DNA from: PVC group bacterium
GTDB taxonomy: Bacteria > Verrucomicrobiota > Kiritimatiellia > CAIKKV01 > CAITUY01
Assembly: GCA_945870225.1 (NCBI GenBank)
Contig: CAMBRF010000014.1
Span: forward strand, 1-64,000
Reading direction: 5' to 3'
Length of the DNA: 64,000 bases
How positions within the stretch are numbered: position 1 is the stretch's first letter; every line of letters starts with the position of its first letter. Positions 25,853 through 35,282 of this stretch are shown here, one piece after another. The position numbers and the translations under genes were made by a program. The notes under the pieces are model-generated. The model had not been told where the DNA came from, did not search any database, and saw only the letters and a list, made by a program, of their open reading frames with translations.

Positions 25853-28291
25853 ATGAGTTCAAACGATATGCAGGTTACGGATGCCGAGCGGGCTGATGTG
25901 ACACGCTGGATCACCGCAAAGATCAAGGGTGAGCAGGAGAGGCCCGAGTATGCGGCAGAATTGGCGGTCATAGCCTCCCAATGGGGGCAGCCGCGCCTTA
26001 ATACTCATCCTTACGGTCATAAGTTAACTGTTTCCGGCCGCACCATGTCGGACGGGCTTTACTGTCATGCCAATTGCCGAATGGCGGTATTGTTGCCGGG
26101 GCGGGCCCGGCGGTTGACCGCCTTGTGCGGGGTGGAGAGCAATCGGGAGACCAGCCCCGGTGGCGGGAATGTGGTGTTTGCCGTCAGTGCCGGCGGGAAG
26201 GAGTATTTCCGCTCTGCCGTACAGCACGAGGGAATGCCGGTCGTTACGGTTGACGTGGCGCTTGATGGCGAGAATCTTATTGTTCTCGAAACCGGCGATG
26301 GCGGATTGGGTATTTCCTACTGCCAGGGTGTGTGGGGGGAAGCCGTGGTCACCCTCGAAGACGGTTCCTCTTTCAGACTAGGTAGTCTTACTCTCCGCTC
26401 CGCTTTGCCCCGGGGTGCTTATGAGGCCGGGGACCCTTTTTCATTCCAATACGGAGGCCAGCCTTCCGGTGCGTTGCTGAAAAACTGGGGCCGCGAGGTC
26501 ACCACCAGCAGGATCGATGACCGGCGGACGCGTCATCTGCTGAAATGGGTTGATCCTGCGACCCGATTGACCGTGCGATGCGAAGGTGTGCAGTATCACG
26601 ACTTTCCTGTTGTGGAGTGGACAACCTACCTCCGCAATGACGGGTCCCGCGATACGCCTCTTATTGAATCGCTGCAGGGACTCGACATGCGATTCGAGCG
26701 TGATGGCGATGGAGACGAGTTTGTTCTGCATCACCATTGCGGGTCACCGAACTCGCCGGCGGACTATGAACCGCGACAGCAGCGGTTGGCGGCGGAATCA
26801 ACTTTCACGCTTGCCGCAGGCGGCGGGCGCGGGAGCAATGCCAACTGGCCTTATTTCAATGTGGCGCGGGGGACGGACGGCGTAATGATCGTGGTTGGCT
26901 GGCCGGGACAGTGGGCGACGACGTTTACCAGGGATCACGACCGCGGGCTGGCTATTACGGCGGGCCAGGAACTGACCCGGTTTGTTCTGCATCCCGGTGA
27001 AGAGGTTCGGACCCCCTTGATGGCGCTGCTGTTCTGGCGGGGCGACCGCATCCGGTCGCATAATTTATGGCGCCGGTGGATGCTGGCCCACAATGTGCCG
27101 CGTGACAACGAAGGCCAGTTGCCCGCCACGCAACTGCTCGCCTGTGCCACCGTTCTATTTCCGAAATTGATCGGGACCCAGGAGGAGGAAATCGCCTGCA
27201 TCAACCGCTATCGCGAGGAACAGATTCCCCTGCAATGGTGGTGGATTGATGCCGGATGGTTTCACAATGAAGGGTGGTGGCCGTATGTGCAGGACTGGGA
27301 TGTGGATCGCAAGCGATATCCGGGAGGTATACGTGCCGTCAGCGACTATGTCCATGCCGCCGGCATGAAGATGGTGCTCTGGTTTGAACCCGAGCGTGTG
27401 TTTGAACATAACTGGCTGGCCACCCAGCATCCGGAATGGAATCTGGGGACGGGGCAGTTCCGGTTGTTGGATCTGGGCAACAAGGAAGCCTGGGACTGGC
27501 TCGTTAATCACGTCGACCGCGTGTTAACGGAGGAGGGGATTGATCTCTATCGTCAGGATTTCAATACGGATCCGCTTGGCTACTGGCGGGAAAATGATGC
27601 GCCGGATCGGCAGGGTATGACGGAGATGCGCTACATCCAAGGGTATCTGGCCTTCTGGGATGAGTTGCGCCGCCGTCATCCCGGGATGTTGATCGACTCC
27701 TGTGCGGCCGGTGGCCGACGCAACGATCTGGAGACCATGCGACGGGCCATTCCGTTGTGGCGCACGGATTACAACTATGAGGAGCCGGTGGGGACCCATG
27801 CCATTACTCATGGCATCTCGATGTGGCTTCCCTACCATGGCGGCGGGGTAAATCAAACGGACACCTATCGATTCCGCAGTTCGATGACGCCGTGGTTCAA
27901 TTGCTTGTTCGATGTGCGGCGCCGCGATGTCGATTATGACCTCATCCGTCGCCAGATCAGTCAGTGGCGGGAAGTGGCTGACTTTTTCCTGGCCGATTTT
28001 TATCCCCTCCTGCCCTACAGTCGCGGCGCAGATGACTGGATGGCGTGGCAGTTCCATAGTCCCGAAAAGGGTGCCGGTATGATCCAGGCCTTTCGTCATG
28101 CGGAAAGTGTCTTTATCCATGCTGTGATTCCCTTGAAGGGGTTGGACCCGGTCGTTCGATATGAAGTGAAGGATCTGGAGACCGGACAAATCCAGATTGC
28201 TGCGGGTTCGGACTTATTGAAAAAGGGATTGCCTGTAATCATTCAGGAACAACCTGGATCTGTGTTGATGTCGTACCGCAAGATTGAATGA
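25853..28291 (+). CDS. NPCBM-domain GH36 alpha-galactosidase-like enzyme, copy 1
   Basis: An 812-residue protein. Residues about 30-175 form an NPCBM-type beta sandwich (PYGHKLTVSGRTMSDGLYCH, GGGNVVFAVSAGGKEYFRS, GVWGEAVVTLEDG). A GH36 supersandwich and barrel follow, with QWWWIDAGWFHNEGWWPYVQ, the nucleophile in IDLYRQDFNTDP, and the DSCAAGGRRNDLETM plus LWRTDY region containing the acid/base aspartate. The substrate could be an alpha-galactoside or another alpha-linked sugar, as GH36 includes several activities. No signal peptide is present. The ribosome-binding site is weak. It ends 22 bases before the ATG of module 2. Confidence 0.87.
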   Translation: MSSNDMQVTDAERADVTRWITAKIKGEQERPEYAAELAVIASQWGQPRLNTHPYGHKLTVSGRTMSDGLYCHANCRMAVLLPGRARRLTALCGVESNRETSPGGGNVVFAVSAGGKEYFRSAVQHEGMPVVTVDVALDGENLIVLETGDGGLGISYCQGVWGEAVVTLEDGSSFRLGSLTLRSALPRGAYEAGDPFSFQYGGQPSGALLKNWGREVTTSRIDDRRTRHLLKWVDPATRLTVRCEGVQYHDFPVVEWTTYLRNDGSRDTPLIESLQGLDMRFERDGDGDEFVLHHHCGSPNSPADYEPRQQRLAAESTFTLAAGGGRGSNANWPYFNVARGTDGVMIVVGWPGQWATTFTRDHDRGLAITAGQELTRFVLHPGEEVRTPLMALLFWRGDRIRSHNLWRRWMLAHNVPRDNEGQLPATQLLACATVLFPKLIGTQEEEIACINRYREEQIPLQWWWIDAGWFHNEGWWPYVQDWDVDRKRYPGGIRAVSDYVHAAGMKMVLWFEPERVFEHNWLATQHPEWNLGTGQFRLLDLGNKEAWDWLVNHVDRVLTEEGIDLYRQDFNTDPLGYWRENDAPDRQGMTEMRYIQGYLAFWDELRRRHPGMLIDSCAAGGRRNDLETMRRAIPLWRTDYNYEEPVGTHAITHGISMWLPYHGGGVNQTDTYRFRSSMTPWFNCLFDVRRRDVDYDLIRRQISQWREVADFFLADFYPLLPYSRGADDWMAWQFHSPEKGAGMIQAFRHAESVFIHAVIPLKGLDPVVRYEVKDLETGQIQIAAGSDLLKKGLPVIIQEQPGSVLMSYRKIE

Positions 28292-28313
28292 AAAAGATAG
28301 GATTGAGACCATT

Positions 28314-30014
28314 ATGAAGCTGGGACTTTCAAGTGATTTTGGATCGCCCCATCACTGGGAGCGGATGGTGGATTTTGCCACGCGGAATAAAGTGGACCGT
28401 CTGGTGTATTGGGGTAACTACTCCGTGCCGGGCGCCACAACGCCCTGTTTATTCACTCCGTGGCCGGCCGCGGTCAGCGCCGAACAGCGCGTGCTACGGG
28501 AGGGAGTGCGGGATTCCATGGCCTATGCCGCACAGCTCACGCACCGTGCCGGCAAGGAGTTTTGGTATGTCTATCAAGTGTTGATGCTTCCTCCGATCGA
28601 GCAGTCGAAGCAGGCCTGGCCGACGTTGTTCAATGAGCACGGTGAACCGGATATGGCGCATCCGCTGGTCGAGGAAATCATCCATTACCAGCTCAATGAA
28701 GCCCTGCGCATTGCTCCGCACCTGCACGGCCTTGAATTGTGGATCTGTGAAGGTGCCAATATCGTGTTGTCAGACCTCAAGCAACAAACGTTGACCTTGA
28801 ATCAGATCATCGAACGGATTATGGGAATTGTCGACGACTTTTGCCGGACAAAGGGGCTCCGTCTGGCGGTGGACCTGCACACGTCCGGCGGGCACAAGGC
28901 GACGGTCGATGCCCTGCTGGCGTCCGCTGCGCGCCGTTCGCACGTGCTGGTCAGCGGCGACAACGTCATCGGCGATTTTCAATTGCATTCGCCCTTTAAT
29001 TCGCATCTCCAGAACGCCGTGCGGACCAATCCGGTGCAGGTGCATTTCGATCTTAATGGGGAATACTGGGGACGTAATTTTACACCCACTGTTGCGTTGG
29101 CTCAGTACACCCGGCATCTGGCTGCCGCCCGTGCGATTCAGGCTGAATATGTCGATGGACGCATTGCCACCATTCATAACATAAACTCGCGGCACGACCA
29201 CGTTCTGCCATCACGGCGGAAGTTCTATCCTGCGCTTCAGAACTTGCAACCCGGCGCTCCTCTTCCGTCGAATATAGACGTCTGTTGTTTCGACACACTA
29301 GGCGGCTTTAACGCCGAGTATTTCCTCCGCCATGCCCGTGACCCGGAAGTTCAAACAGGGCCTGTGGTCCGGGAATTTCTCGCTACTGAATTCGGGCCGG
29401 ATGTGGGCGCGCTGGCGTGGCTGCTGGAAAATCTGGAACCGGTCAATGGTCGGATATTCTTTACCGACAAGAATTATAGCGGAGCCCAGTCCTTGCTCCC
29501 CTACGTGTGGCTGACGGGTTTTTGGGCTCTGGATGTTCATTCTACAGCTCCTGCCGGGACCCCGTTGACGGCGGTGGAAGCCGCCACCACCAGTGGCGAA
29601 GTAGGACCGGCTGCATTTGCGGGTTGGCCGGTGCCGATTGATCATCGTGTGGCTGGACCGCAGGCCATTCTCGCCGAGAAACAACTCGCGGTAGCGGAGA
29701 CGCAGGCGTTTCTTGAACTCGCGCGGCAGGCGACGGCTCATTTCACTGTAGCCCAACGTGAGTTCGTTGTGCGCCAGTTTGTGGATCTGGTCAGGCGTGC
29801 GCGTACGGCGGCGGTGCTGCAGGAGGCCATGGTTCATTACTTCCACCTCAAACGAGGCGTGACTAACGGCGCGATTCCCGACAGGAAGCGGCTGGCTGTA
29901 CTTATGCCGGAATTGCTGGCTTTGTCGGACGAGTGGCTCCAGTACTATCCCGACGACCGGTGGAGCATGTCGGGGTGGCTGAAGGAGTGGCACAAGACAA
30001 TGCAGCAAGTGTAA
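28314..30014 (+). CDS. Unrecognised TIM-barrel glycosidase-like protein, copy 2
   Basis: Paralogue of the 24011 gene, 566 residues from the ATG at 28314. The track start is a TTG ten codons upstream that overlaps the preceding stop region; the ATG is chosen because it aligns with the copy 1 start (MKLGLSSDFGSPHHWERMVD). Residues kept in both copies include SPHHWER, ELWI-x-E, RLAVDLHT-x-GGHK, SGDNVIGDF, HFDLNGEYWGRNFTPTVAL and CCFDTLGG, which are candidates for the active site. The C-terminal third is nearly identical to copy 1, whereas the N-terminal half is clearly diverged, which suggests different substrates or partial gene conversion. Confidence 0.8.
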   Translation: MKLGLSSDFGSPHHWERMVDFATRNKVDRLVYWGNYSVPGATTPCLFTPWPAAVSAEQRVLREGVRDSMAYAAQLTHRAGKEFWYVYQVLMLPPIEQSKQAWPTLFNEHGEPDMAHPLVEEIIHYQLNEALRIAPHLHGLELWICEGANIVLSDLKQQTLTLNQIIERIMGIVDDFCRTKGLRLAVDLHTSGGHKATVDALLASAARRSHVLVSGDNVIGDFQLHSPFNSHLQNAVRTNPVQVHFDLNGEYWGRNFTPTVALAQYTRHLAAARAIQAEYVDGRIATIHNINSRHDHVLPSRRKFYPALQNLQPGAPLPSNIDVCCFDTLGGFNAEYFLRHARDPEVQTGPVVREFLATEFGPDVGALAWLLENLEPVNGRIFFTDKNYSGAQSLLPYVWLTGFWALDVHSTAPAGTPLTAVEAATTSGEVGPAAFAGWPVPIDHRVAGPQAILAEKQLAVAETQAFLELARQATAHFTVAQREFVVRQFVDLVRRARTAAVLQEAMVHYFHLKRGVTNGAIPDRKRLAVLMPELLALSDEWLQYYPDDRWSMSGWLKEWHKTMQQV

Positions 30015-30020
30015 TAATGG

Positions 30021-30119
30021 CTCGCGCCTCCTGCCGCCTTGCGCGGCAGGGGCGAGAGATTGTGGGGAAAGTGAGATTGTTCCCACAATCTGTTCACCCG
30101 CGACACAAGGTCGCGGGGG
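30021..30119 (+). other. Three-hairpin intergenic element, copy C
   Basis: Lies between the two genes of module 2 and is almost identical to copy B. H1 and H3 are unchanged (loops CTTGC and ACAAG). H2 differs at several bases on the loop side (GTGAGATTGTTCCC in place of GCGAAATTTTCCCC), which shortens its perfect stem but keeps AGATTGTGGG/CCCACAATCT. The similarity to copy B reflects the module duplication, so only copy A is an independent comparison. Confidence 0.75.
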
Positions 30120-30151
30120 TTTTATACAATTGAGGACTAGCAGGGATATTT

Positions 30152-32659
30152 ATGAATTCAAACGATATGCAGATTACGGATGCCGAGCGGGCCGAGGTGA
30201 CCCGGTGGGTTACGGCTAAGTTCCAGGGCAAGCAGGAGCGGGCCGGGTATGCGGCGGAATTGGCGGTCATTTCCTCCCAATGGCGGCCGCCGCGCCTGAA
30301 TACGCATCCTTATGGTCACAAGCTGAAGGTTTCCGGTCGGACCATGTCGGACGGGCTCTATTGTCATGCAAATTGCCGGATAGGGGTGTTGCTGCCGGGG
30401 CGTGCCCGGCGTTTGACCGCCCTGTGCGGCGTGGAGAGCAATCGCGAGACCAGCCCCGGCGGCGGGAATGTGGTCTTTGCCGTCAGTGCCGGCGGGAAGG
30501 AGTATTTCCGGTCTGCCGTGCAACGCGAGGGGATGCCGGTCGTCACGATTGACGTGGCGCTGGATGGCCAGGAACTCATTATCCTCGAAACCAGTGATGG
30601 CGGATTGGGTATTCCCTACTGTCAGGGTGTATGGGGCGAAGCCGTGGTCACCCTTGAGGACGGTTCCTCTTTCAGGCTGGGAAGTCTTCCTGTCAGGCCC
30701 GGTTTACCGCGGGGTGCCCATGAGGCCGGGGCTCCTTTTTCATTCCAATACGGAGGCCAGTCGTCCGGCACGTTGCTGAAAGACTGGGCCAGCGAGGTCA
30801 CCACCAGCAGGATCGATGACCGACGTACACGGCACCTGATGAAATGGGTTGATCCCGTGACCCGCTTGAGCGTGCGGTGCGAGGGGATTGAATACCATGA
30901 CTTTCCGGTTGTGGAATGGACAACCTACCTCCGCAATGACGGGCCCCGTGATACGCCGCTTATCGAATCGCTGCAGGGCCTCGACACTCTTTTTGAGCGT
31001 GATGGAGGGAAGGAAGAGTTTGTCCTGCACCATCACCGCGGTTCGCCCAATTCACCGGCAGATTTCGAGCCGATGCAACGCCAGTTGGAGACGGGCTCGA
31101 CGTTCACCCTGGCCGCAGGCGGCGGGCGGGGCAGCAATGCCAACTGGCCCTATTTCAATCTGGTCATGCCGGGTGACGGAATCATGATCGCGGTCGGTTG
31201 GCCCGGTCAGTGGGCCACATCGTTTGCGAGGGACGATGCCAACGGGTTACGTATTGCGGCGGGTCAGGAATTGACCCGTTTTGTCCTGCATCCCGGCGAA
31301 GAGGTACGGACGCCGTTGATGGCCCTATTGTTCTGGAAAGGGGATCGGGTTCGGTCGCACAACCTGTGGCGGCGTTGGATGAAGGCGCACAATGTGCCGC
31401 GCACGGCAGATGGCGCCTTGCCCAAGCCGCAACTTCTCAACTGCGCCTGCTTTAATTATCTGAATCTGGTCAGCAGTCAGCAGGAAGAAATCCAGTACAT
31501 GGACCGGTTCCTCGACGAAAAGATTCCGTTGAACTGGTGGTGGCTGGATGCCGGGTGGTACGTCAACGACGGCACCTGGACGACGGTCGGGACCTGGGAG
31601 GCGGATCCCAAGCGTTTCCCCGGCGGCATCCGCGCCGTCACGGATCACGCTCACAAGCGCGGACTCAAGTTCATGCTCTGGTTCGAGCCGGAACGGGTTT
31701 CCGCCGGTAGTTGGCTGTTTGAAAAACATCCCGAGTGGCTTCTCGGGAAGGATCGGGTCCGCTTGCTCGATCTGGGCAACCCGGCGGCACGGCAGTGGGT
31801 AACGGATCACATTGATAAGTGTATTGCCGAGTTCGGGATCGATCTGTACCGTCAGGACTTCAACATTGACCCGCTCGATTTGTGGCGCGCGGATGATAAG
31901 CCGGATCGGCAGGGAATGCTTGAAATGGGGCATGTGACCGGATACCTGGCCTTTTGGGATGAGTTGCGGCGCCGGCATCCGGGCCTGCTGATTGACTCCT
32001 GTGCCTCGGGTGGGCGGCGCAATGATCTTGAGACCATGCGGCGCGCCATCCCGTTGTGGCGGACTGATTACGACTTCGGTGATCCTGTCGGCACCCATTC
32101 CATCACACACGGAATCTCCAACTGGCTGCCGTATCATGGCGGCGGGGTGGGGCATACGGATGCCTACCGGTTTTTCAGCACCATGACCTCATGGTTGAAC
32201 TGTGCCTTCCTCGTGGGTGAGATGAAAAAGGGGCCGGACGGGGTGCCGAATATGTACGTTCCGGGTTCGATTGCGAACTCGCCGGTTGATTTCGGGGCGT
32301 TGCGACAGCGGACGGCTCAGTGGTTGGAGGTGGCCGAGTTCTTTCTGGCCGACTTCTACCCGATTCTGCCTTACAGCCGGAATCCGGCCGATTGGACCGG
32401 TTGGCAGTTCCATGACCCCGAGAAGGGCGCCGGAATGGTTCAGTTGTTCCGCCATGCGGCTTCCGTGTTCGATCATGCCGGCATGTTGTTGCAGGGTCTT
32501 GATGCGGCGGCGCATTACACGGTCCGGAACCTGGAGACGGGTGAACAGGTCGAACGGTCGGGTTCGCAATTGATGGAACAAGGGTTGCCGGTGGCGATAG
32601 AGCAGAAACCGGGCGCGGCTCTTTTTGCTTACGCCTGTCATGGCCCTTGTCAGAAATAA
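30152..32659 (+). CDS. NPCBM-domain GH36 alpha-galactosidase-like enzyme, copy 2
   Basis: Paralogue of the 25853 gene, 835 residues. The NPCBM domain is highly similar. The barrel has NWWWLDAGWYVNDGTWTTVG, the nucleophile region IDLYRQDFNIDP, and DSCASGGRRNDLETM with LWRTDYDF. It carries an insertion (VGEMKKGPDGVPNMYVPGS) near residue 690 that copy 1 lacks; in GH36 this part lies near the active-site rim, so specificity may differ. AGGGA lies five bases ahead of the ATG. No signal peptide. The next gene starts 15 bp after its stop. Confidence 0.87.
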   Translation: MNSNDMQITDAERAEVTRWVTAKFQGKQERAGYAAELAVISSQWRPPRLNTHPYGHKLKVSGRTMSDGLYCHANCRIGVLLPGRARRLTALCGVESNRETSPGGGNVVFAVSAGGKEYFRSAVQREGMPVVTIDVALDGQELIILETSDGGLGIPYCQGVWGEAVVTLEDGSSFRLGSLPVRPGLPRGAHEAGAPFSFQYGGQSSGTLLKDWASEVTTSRIDDRRTRHLMKWVDPVTRLSVRCEGIEYHDFPVVEWTTYLRNDGPRDTPLIESLQGLDTLFERDGGKEEFVLHHHRGSPNSPADFEPMQRQLETGSTFTLAAGGGRGSNANWPYFNLVMPGDGIMIAVGWPGQWATSFARDDANGLRIAAGQELTRFVLHPGEEVRTPLMALLFWKGDRVRSHNLWRRWMKAHNVPRTADGALPKPQLLNCACFNYLNLVSSQQEEIQYMDRFLDEKIPLNWWWLDAGWYVNDGTWTTVGTWEADPKRFPGGIRAVTDHAHKRGLKFMLWFEPERVSAGSWLFEKHPEWLLGKDRVRLLDLGNPAARQWVTDHIDKCIAEFGIDLYRQDFNIDPLDLWRADDKPDRQGMLEMGHVTGYLAFWDELRRRHPGLLIDSCASGGRRNDLETMRRAIPLWRTDYDFGDPVGTHSITHGISNWLPYHGGGVGHTDAYRFFSTMTSWLNCAFLVGEMKKGPDGVPNMYVPGSIANSPVDFGALRQRTAQWLEVAEFFLADFYPILPYSRNPADWTGWQFHDPEKGAGMVQLFRHAASVFDHAGMLLQGLDAAAHYTVRNLETGEQVERSGSQLMEQGLPVAIEQKPGAALFAYACHGPCQK

Positions 32660-32674
32660 CTCGCGGAGGCCTCG

Positions 32675-33724
32675 ATGAATCAGCCATTGATCGACACGCT
32701 CGGTGAAGTGGGCAAATCGACGCACGAGTATCATTGCCCGGATGGGACTCAACTACTGTTGCTTCCCCACGGGGGCCGGATCTTGGGGCTTTTTGCCGGC
32801 CCGGGCAGTGAGAATTTCTTCTGGACCCATCCGGCGCTTGGCGTGCCATCCACAGCGGACGGGTTTTACGCGAGCGACCAGTGGCACAACTCGGGTGGCG
32901 ATCGCACCTGGCTGGCCCCGGAAGTCGATTTTTTCTTCCCAAAATTCCCGCAGACCAAGGTCTATTGGCAGCCTCGCCAGCTTGATCCGGGCGACTGGAG
33001 GCTGGACGTACTCTCCGATACGGTACGGATGACCAATCGGTTGACCTGTCGCTTATCGCGATCGCATACGGATGTGGAGGTGGAGATCACCAAGTCGGTG
33101 CTGCCAGCCCCCAATCCGTTACGGAATGATGGCGGGTGGAAGGGCATGGCCGATGTGCAGTATGCCGGCTATACCCTGCGGACGTCGCTCGAGTTGTTGG
33201 GCGACTCATCCGGGCAGAAGGGGCCAGTGGGTCTATGGAACCTGACTCAAATGCCACACGATGGCGACCTGCTGGTGCCAACGTGTGGGCCGAGTGACCC
33301 CAAAATCGTGTTCGGTGACGTGCCGGCACAGGACATCATGGTGGGCGAACGCCTGATCCGCTATGCGATGCGAGCCGGCGGCGCGCAAAAAATATCGATC
33401 CGGGCACTTGCCGCGACCGGGCGAATCGGCTACCGCTACCCAGCCGAGAACGGGCGCTGGGCACTGGTCGTGCGCAACGTGTTTGTGAATCCGTCAGGGG
33501 AGTATGTGGATGTGCCCTTTACTGATGTGGAGGATAAGGGGTATGCCGTCCAGGCCTGCAACGTCCATAATGAGCTGGGCCGCTTTAGCGAGCTGGAATA
33601 CCACTCGCCGGCCATCGGAGCAGGCACCGGACTCTCGCGCAGCGAAGACCTCTCGCAGACATGGGCTTTTCGCGGCAGTCGCGAAGCCATTGACCAGATC
33701 GTGGCGAGATTGCTGACTCCCTGA
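32675..33724 (+). CDS. Galactose mutarotase-like beta-sandwich protein (DUF6786-like)
   Basis: A 349-residue protein without signal peptide. The sequence has the feel of an aldose-epimerase-type beta supersandwich (LLLPHGGRILGLFAGPGSEN, FFWTHPALG, GGDRTWLAPEVDFFF). I associate these blocks with the DUF6786 group, tentatively. GWKGMADVQYAGYTLRTSLE and the histidine in NSGGDRT/WHNSGG surroundings could form a sugar-binding site. GGAGG lies ahead of the ATG. In this island it may equilibrate sugar anomers released by the GH36 enzymes, but that is inference from position. Confidence 0.68.
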   Translation: MNQPLIDTLGEVGKSTHEYHCPDGTQLLLLPHGGRILGLFAGPGSENFFWTHPALGVPSTADGFYASDQWHNSGGDRTWLAPEVDFFFPKFPQTKVYWQPRQLDPGDWRLDVLSDTVRMTNRLTCRLSRSHTDVEVEITKSVLPAPNPLRNDGGWKGMADVQYAGYTLRTSLELLGDSSGQKGPVGLWNLTQMPHDGDLLVPTCGPSDPKIVFGDVPAQDIMVGERLIRYAMRAGGAQKISIRALAATGRIGYRYPAENGRWALVVRNVFVNPSGEYVDVPFTDVEDKGYAVQACNVHNELGRFSELEYHSPAIGAGTGLSRSEDLSQTWAFRGSREAIDQIVARLLTP

Positions 33725-33770
33725 GCTTTTCCCGGTAGAATGAAAAAACCATTAAAAAAGAGGTTAAATC

Positions 33771-35273
33771 ATGATCAATGCCTATGACCTGACTCGTCGG
33801 ATTTATGATGTGGATCTCTGGTGGGAGCCGCCCCGTCACCGTTTCCGGCGTTGGAGCTCGTACGATCCTGCCGGTAACACGGAACACGATTGTGACAAGT
33901 ACGTGAGTGTGTCCACGGACGGGAAGATCGGCGTTGTGGCCGATACGCAGGAATCAGGTTCCATTGTTCGCATCTGGGCGGCGGGCACCCATCCCAACCG
34001 GCCGATGCGGATGTATCAGGGCGGGAGCAGTGAGCCTTTCCTGGATGCGATGCTGGAGTCAATGTTTGACGGTTCGTTTGACAATCGTAAGAACCTCCGG
34101 ACCGGTGTCGACTTTTCCTTCACGGAGGTGAGGCATTGGCCTTTTGTCAAACCGCTGATGGGGGATTTCCGGCGGGCTTATGTATGTCGCGTTCCCATTC
34201 CGTTCCGAAACGGCTTGCGCATCGATGTGGACCGGCTGCCGGACATTAACGCCGGGTTTTTCTATCATGTGGACTGCATGCTGGCGGACGATCCGCAGGA
34301 GGTGCAGCCTTTTGACGGTCGCTTCAGTTATCGTGATTTCACAGTGCCCCATGCTCAACATATTCATGCGGACCCCTTGAAGTTCTATGGCGACGAAATG
34401 TTGGGGGCACGCCGAGTGACGGCGCAGGGGCATGGTGAGCGGGTGTCGGTATTCCTGGCTGCTGGTGCGGGAATGGTGCGCCGCCTGGTGTTGAAGCTGA
34501 CCGGTGTGGCCCGGGAAGACCTGCATGATCTCCGGCTGACGATTGCCTACGGGAACCGGGCGCCCTCGTTTGATGCGCCGGTAAGTTTGCTTTTCGGGGC
34601 GGCGTTCGAACTACATGCGTTCCGATCCCGCGCTTTGGGTTATGAGGATGGCGTTTTTCAATTCCAGCTTCCGATCCCGTTCCGCGACGGTGTTGAGATT
34701 GCGCTGTACTCGGTTTCCAAACGACCGTTCGGGGTCGAGAGTGAAGTCTATGTTTTGGACCGTGAGCCGCCCGCAGGGGCCCTGCTGCTGCACAGCTATT
34801 CGGCGTTCGACGCCGGGCCTACGCCGTCTCCCTTTGTGTTTGCCGATGTTCAGGCGGCGCAGGGGCGGTATGTCGGCATGGCCTTTTCCTGCAAGCCGTA
34901 CCAGCAGGAGGACAACGAGATCATGGTGGTCGACGGTGAAGTGGTTGCCCGCGGGACCGGTCGCGAGGATTACTTCAACATGTCATGGGGCTTCAAGGAG
35001 TACTGTGAGCCGGACCACGGCTGTCCGGTGCAAAGCGGGGAATACCCCTGGCAGGATTTGCAGTCCGGCCATGGCTACTACAGTGCCTATCGTCTGCATT
35101 TTCTAGAGAGCGTTCCCTTCCGGAAGAGTTTCAAGGCGTTCTTTGAGAAGGATTACGACCCGCACAAAGTCGGACACGGTTGGGCCAGCACGGCATTCCT
35201 GTATCTGGATCGTCCTCAACCGGCTCATGGCATTTCAGCCGACTGGCGTCGCTGGGCGGAGAGCCCTTCCTGA
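33771..35273 (+). CDS. DUF2961/GH172-family protein 1
   Basis: A 500-residue protein with the DUF2961 double jelly-roll pattern: ESGSIVRIWAAGTHPNRPMR, PIPFRNGLRIDVDRL with FFYHVDCM, and VVARGTGREDYFNMSWGF near the C-terminus. GH172 includes difructose dianhydride I synthase/hydrolase and D-arabinan-active enzymes, which use two glutamates; the Glu in GREDYFN is one candidate. No signal peptide is present. GAGGTT precedes the ATG. It diverges strongly from the second DUF2961 protein downstream, so the two are old paralogues rather than a recent duplication. Confidence 0.78.
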   Translation: MINAYDLTRRIYDVDLWWEPPRHRFRRWSSYDPAGNTEHDCDKYVSVSTDGKIGVVADTQESGSIVRIWAAGTHPNRPMRMYQGGSSEPFLDAMLESMFDGSFDNRKNLRTGVDFSFTEVRHWPFVKPLMGDFRRAYVCRVPIPFRNGLRIDVDRLPDINAGFFYHVDCMLADDPQEVQPFDGRFSYRDFTVPHAQHIHADPLKFYGDEMLGARRVTAQGHGERVSVFLAAGAGMVRRLVLKLTGVAREDLHDLRLTIAYGNRAPSFDAPVSLLFGAAFELHAFRSRALGYEDGVFQFQLPIPFRDGVEIALYSVSKRPFGVESEVYVLDREPPAGALLLHSYSAFDAGPTPSPFVFADVQAAQGRYVGMAFSCKPYQQEDNEIMVVDGEVVARGTGREDYFNMSWGFKEYCEPDHGCPVQSGEYPWQDLQSGHGYYSAYRLHFLESVPFRKSFKAFFEKDYDPHKVGHGWASTAFLYLDRPQPAHGISADWRRWAESPS

Positions 35274-35282
35274 AATGAGGTC

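Larger units (their letters stand above)
24011..32659 (+). repeat. Tandem duplication of a two-gene module
   Basis: Module 1 (24011-28291) and module 2 (28314-32659) each consist of the TIM-barrel gene, a roughly 135-bp intergenic region with the three-hairpin element, and an NPCBM-GH36 gene. Identity is patchy: long near-identical DNA stretches (for example around 25370-25520 versus 29670-29820, and the two intergenic regions) alternate with strongly diverged parts. Copy 2 of GH36 has an extra stretch of about 20 residues not present in copy 1. Confidence 0.9.
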
